This document shows, one piece after another, positions 44,916 to 46,393 of a DNA stretch of 46,393 bases. How positions within the stretch are numbered: position 1 is the stretch's first letter; every line of letters begins with the position of its first letter. Location: the NCBI RefSeq assembly GCF_900100365.1, contig NZ_FNKU01000004.1, positions 1-46,393 on the forward strand, written 5' to 3'. The notes beneath the pieces were generated by a model. That model searched no databases. It had not been told where the DNA came from and saw only the letters and a list, made by a program, of their open reading frames with translations. The stretch comes from Pseudomonas cannabina. GTDB taxonomy: Bacteria > Pseudomonadota > Gammaproteobacteria > Pseudomonadales > Pseudomonadaceae. A program made the translations under genes and the position numbers.

Positions 44916-46380
44916 TCAGTTCTTGAAACTAGAACTCTTACCACCTTGATCAAATGCGCAAGCCACGACCAACAAAACCGCTGATAAATCAATATTAGTA
45001 CAACGCCATGTGTTGAGTGCTTTGGAGAATTTGAAACCAGCGATAACGCTCCAAGTGGTGCTAGGCCACCTGCGATGGCAGTTCCAATCTCTCGACCAGT
45101 ACCAACGCCTGACGATCTTGTGTTTGTAGGAAACTGGCGACTCAAGAAAGAGCCTTGAGGAGCGAACATCATCGGTGCAAGTACACCGGTTGCGAAGCCT
45201 ATAGCAATAAATATCCACAAACTCTGCCCTGTCTCCAGGAGTTGCATGAAGGTGTACGCAAATATCGCTGATAACGTTCCTCCAGCCATCAATACTTTCT
45301 TGCTGCTCCAGCGATCACACAAAGCACCAAAACAGGGAACCGAAAAAATTGCTATTAGACTGGCAATGGTTACAGAAAGTGAAGTGGTATTTGCAGATAC
45401 CCCTTTATACAACGTGAGATATGCAAGTGAAAAGGTTTTGAATATATAGCTTAGGGCGTTATACCCAATTGCAACAAGAAGAACTACTACTAGACCTTTG
45501 AAGTCTTTCTTAAGCAAAGTCAGCAAAGGCGCTTTTTCTATACCAGTGTTCGACGTGACCTTGGATTTGTTGTCGTCACTGATCTCCTGGAAGGCAATCG
45601 TTTCTGGAATGCTTCTGCGCACCCACAACCCCACCATCACAAGAACGATACTGGCAACAAATGGGATTCTCCACCCTCCGGCAAGCAAGAATGCTTCACC
45701 CTGCATCGTCAGAAGATAGACCGTCAGCGACGATAGAAGCAGACCTAGGGAGACGCTGATTTATTCTAAAACCCAGCTGTTGCCCCCAGATAAATCAAGG
45801 CCTCCAGAGCGTTGCAGGGACGAAAAATCGAATAAATCAGCGCCTCCCTAGGTTCAACCCTAGAGCGGGCCATGCGCCCTGGCTGCCGCGCTTGTTCTCG
45901 TCAGCATGCTCATACGCTGTGACAGCGGCTGCAGCGAGTTCCGCACCAGCGCCTAGACCTTGCAAGATTCGAATCAACACCAACGTTACTGGTGCCCAAA
46001 TGCCCAACGTGGCATAACCAGGGATGAGTCCAATAATTGTTGTGCAAACCCCCATTAGGCAAAAGGTCACCATCAACATACGTTTGCGGCCAAACTTATC
46101 TCCGAGGTGTCCGAAAAGAACACCTCCAAACGGTCTAGCTATGAATCCGATTGCGAAAGTCGAGAAAGACAGTAAAGTTGCATTTTGCGCATCAGTCAGA
46201 AGGATTAAAGAAAACTTTAGAAAAAACTGTGGCAGCCATTAATGCATACAGATAAAAATCATACCACTCCAGCATTGATCCAATGATGGTTGCAGCGGCA
46301 ACCTTCCGCAAACGATTTTTGCGCTCGACTGTAGTTTCATCTGGCATTAATTTAGTTTTTTCACTCATGGTCGTACCCAT
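44916..46380 (-). pseudogene. MFS metabolite:H+ symporter with three lesions
   Basis: A ProP/ShiA/KgtP-type transporter (metabolite:H+ symporter family). The start MSEKTKLMPDETTVERKNRL is followed by GSMLEWYDFYLYALMAATVF, IARPFGGVLFGHLGDKFGRK and ILQGLGAGAELAAAAV. Lesion 1: a duplicated CTGA (46192-46199) shifts the frame; removing one copy restores NPSDAQNATLLSFSTFAIGF. Lesion 2: MITE-A copy 4 at 45749-45847; removing it with one CTAG restores ALGLNLGLLLSSLTVYLL. Lesion 3: a frameshift near 45000, probably one base lost in a T run, before the normal C-terminus SAVLLVVACAFDQGGKSSSF. Across the window ends it lies 28 bp downstream of lhgO, so it probably imported the LhgO substrate or a relative. 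Confidence 0.88.
45749..45847 (-). mobile_element. MITE-A copy 4 (99 bp), inside the MFS gene
   Basis: Reverse-orientation copy with ends GGAGACGCTG and CAGCGCCTCC, flanked by CTAG on both sides (45745-45748 and 45848-45851). The clean duplication and exact restoration of the transporter reading frame on removal show a simple insertion. It is nearly identical to copy 3. Confidence 0.92.
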
Positions 46381-46393
46381 ACTATTATATTTA

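Noticed and set aside
1..46393. tRNA or rRNA genes
   Set aside because: No cloverleaf or rRNA-like sequence was noticed while reading.

Overview
The window looks like a small conjugative-type plasmid of the Pseudomonas syringae pPT23A family, probably the complete circle. The replication gene is a ColE2-related repA whose length, after correcting one base, is 437 codons. It carries avrD behind a clear hrp box, an IS801-like element and pPT23A-style small genes. An lhgO pseudogene ends 15 bp from the left edge and a transporter pseudogene on the same strand starts 13 bp from the right edge. Joined end to end they form one GntR-regulated operon, which argues that the two ends are contiguous.

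Layout: 1-2.0 kb and 44.9-46.4 kb hold a decayed metabolic operon (FadR-type GntR regulator, L-2-hydroxyglutarate oxidase, MFS symporter); both structural genes are hit by the same 99-bp MITE. 2.4-5.4 kb is a maintenance block: parA and a small ribbon-helix-helix-like partner with TTAGCTAA-type repeats and a 38-bp palindrome, a FitAB/VapBC toxin-antitoxin pair and a serine recombinase. 5.5-11.0 kb is accessory DNA: a stack of two MITEs and an IS5-family element, avrD with remnants of a downstream operon, an IS3 remnant and an IS801-like element. 11.3-14.3 kb is the replicon (repA, coupled leader peptide, predicted antisense RNA I) and small regulators.

14.4-25 kb is an RP4-like DNA-processing module: a large LPD7-type relaxase with an acidic protein encoded out of frame inside it (like traH in RP4 traI), a tandem-duplicated MobC/TraJ-like protein, an oriT-like hairpin beside about 16 CACTGCA repeats, a TraK/StbA-like protein, TraL, TraM, SSB, topoisomerase III and a TrbM-like protein. 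32.6-43 kb is a VirB-type mating-pair system (virB1 to virB11, with a probable entry-exclusion lipoprotein between virB5 and virB6) in pKM101-like order, led by an RfaH/ActX-like gene, a strong terminator and divergent regulators.

Between them, 25-32.6 kb is a rearranged zone. virD4 is split into a membrane part and an ATPase part more than 5 kb apart. A leader sequence occurs three times, a lipoprotein gene is duplicated, two short genes are patchworks of neighbouring genes, and an 808-codon protein joins a GHKL ATPase to a HEVAH zinc-peptidase-like motif. repA and virB10 each lack one base in a G run, so either the transfer and replication genes are damaged or these are sequence errors.
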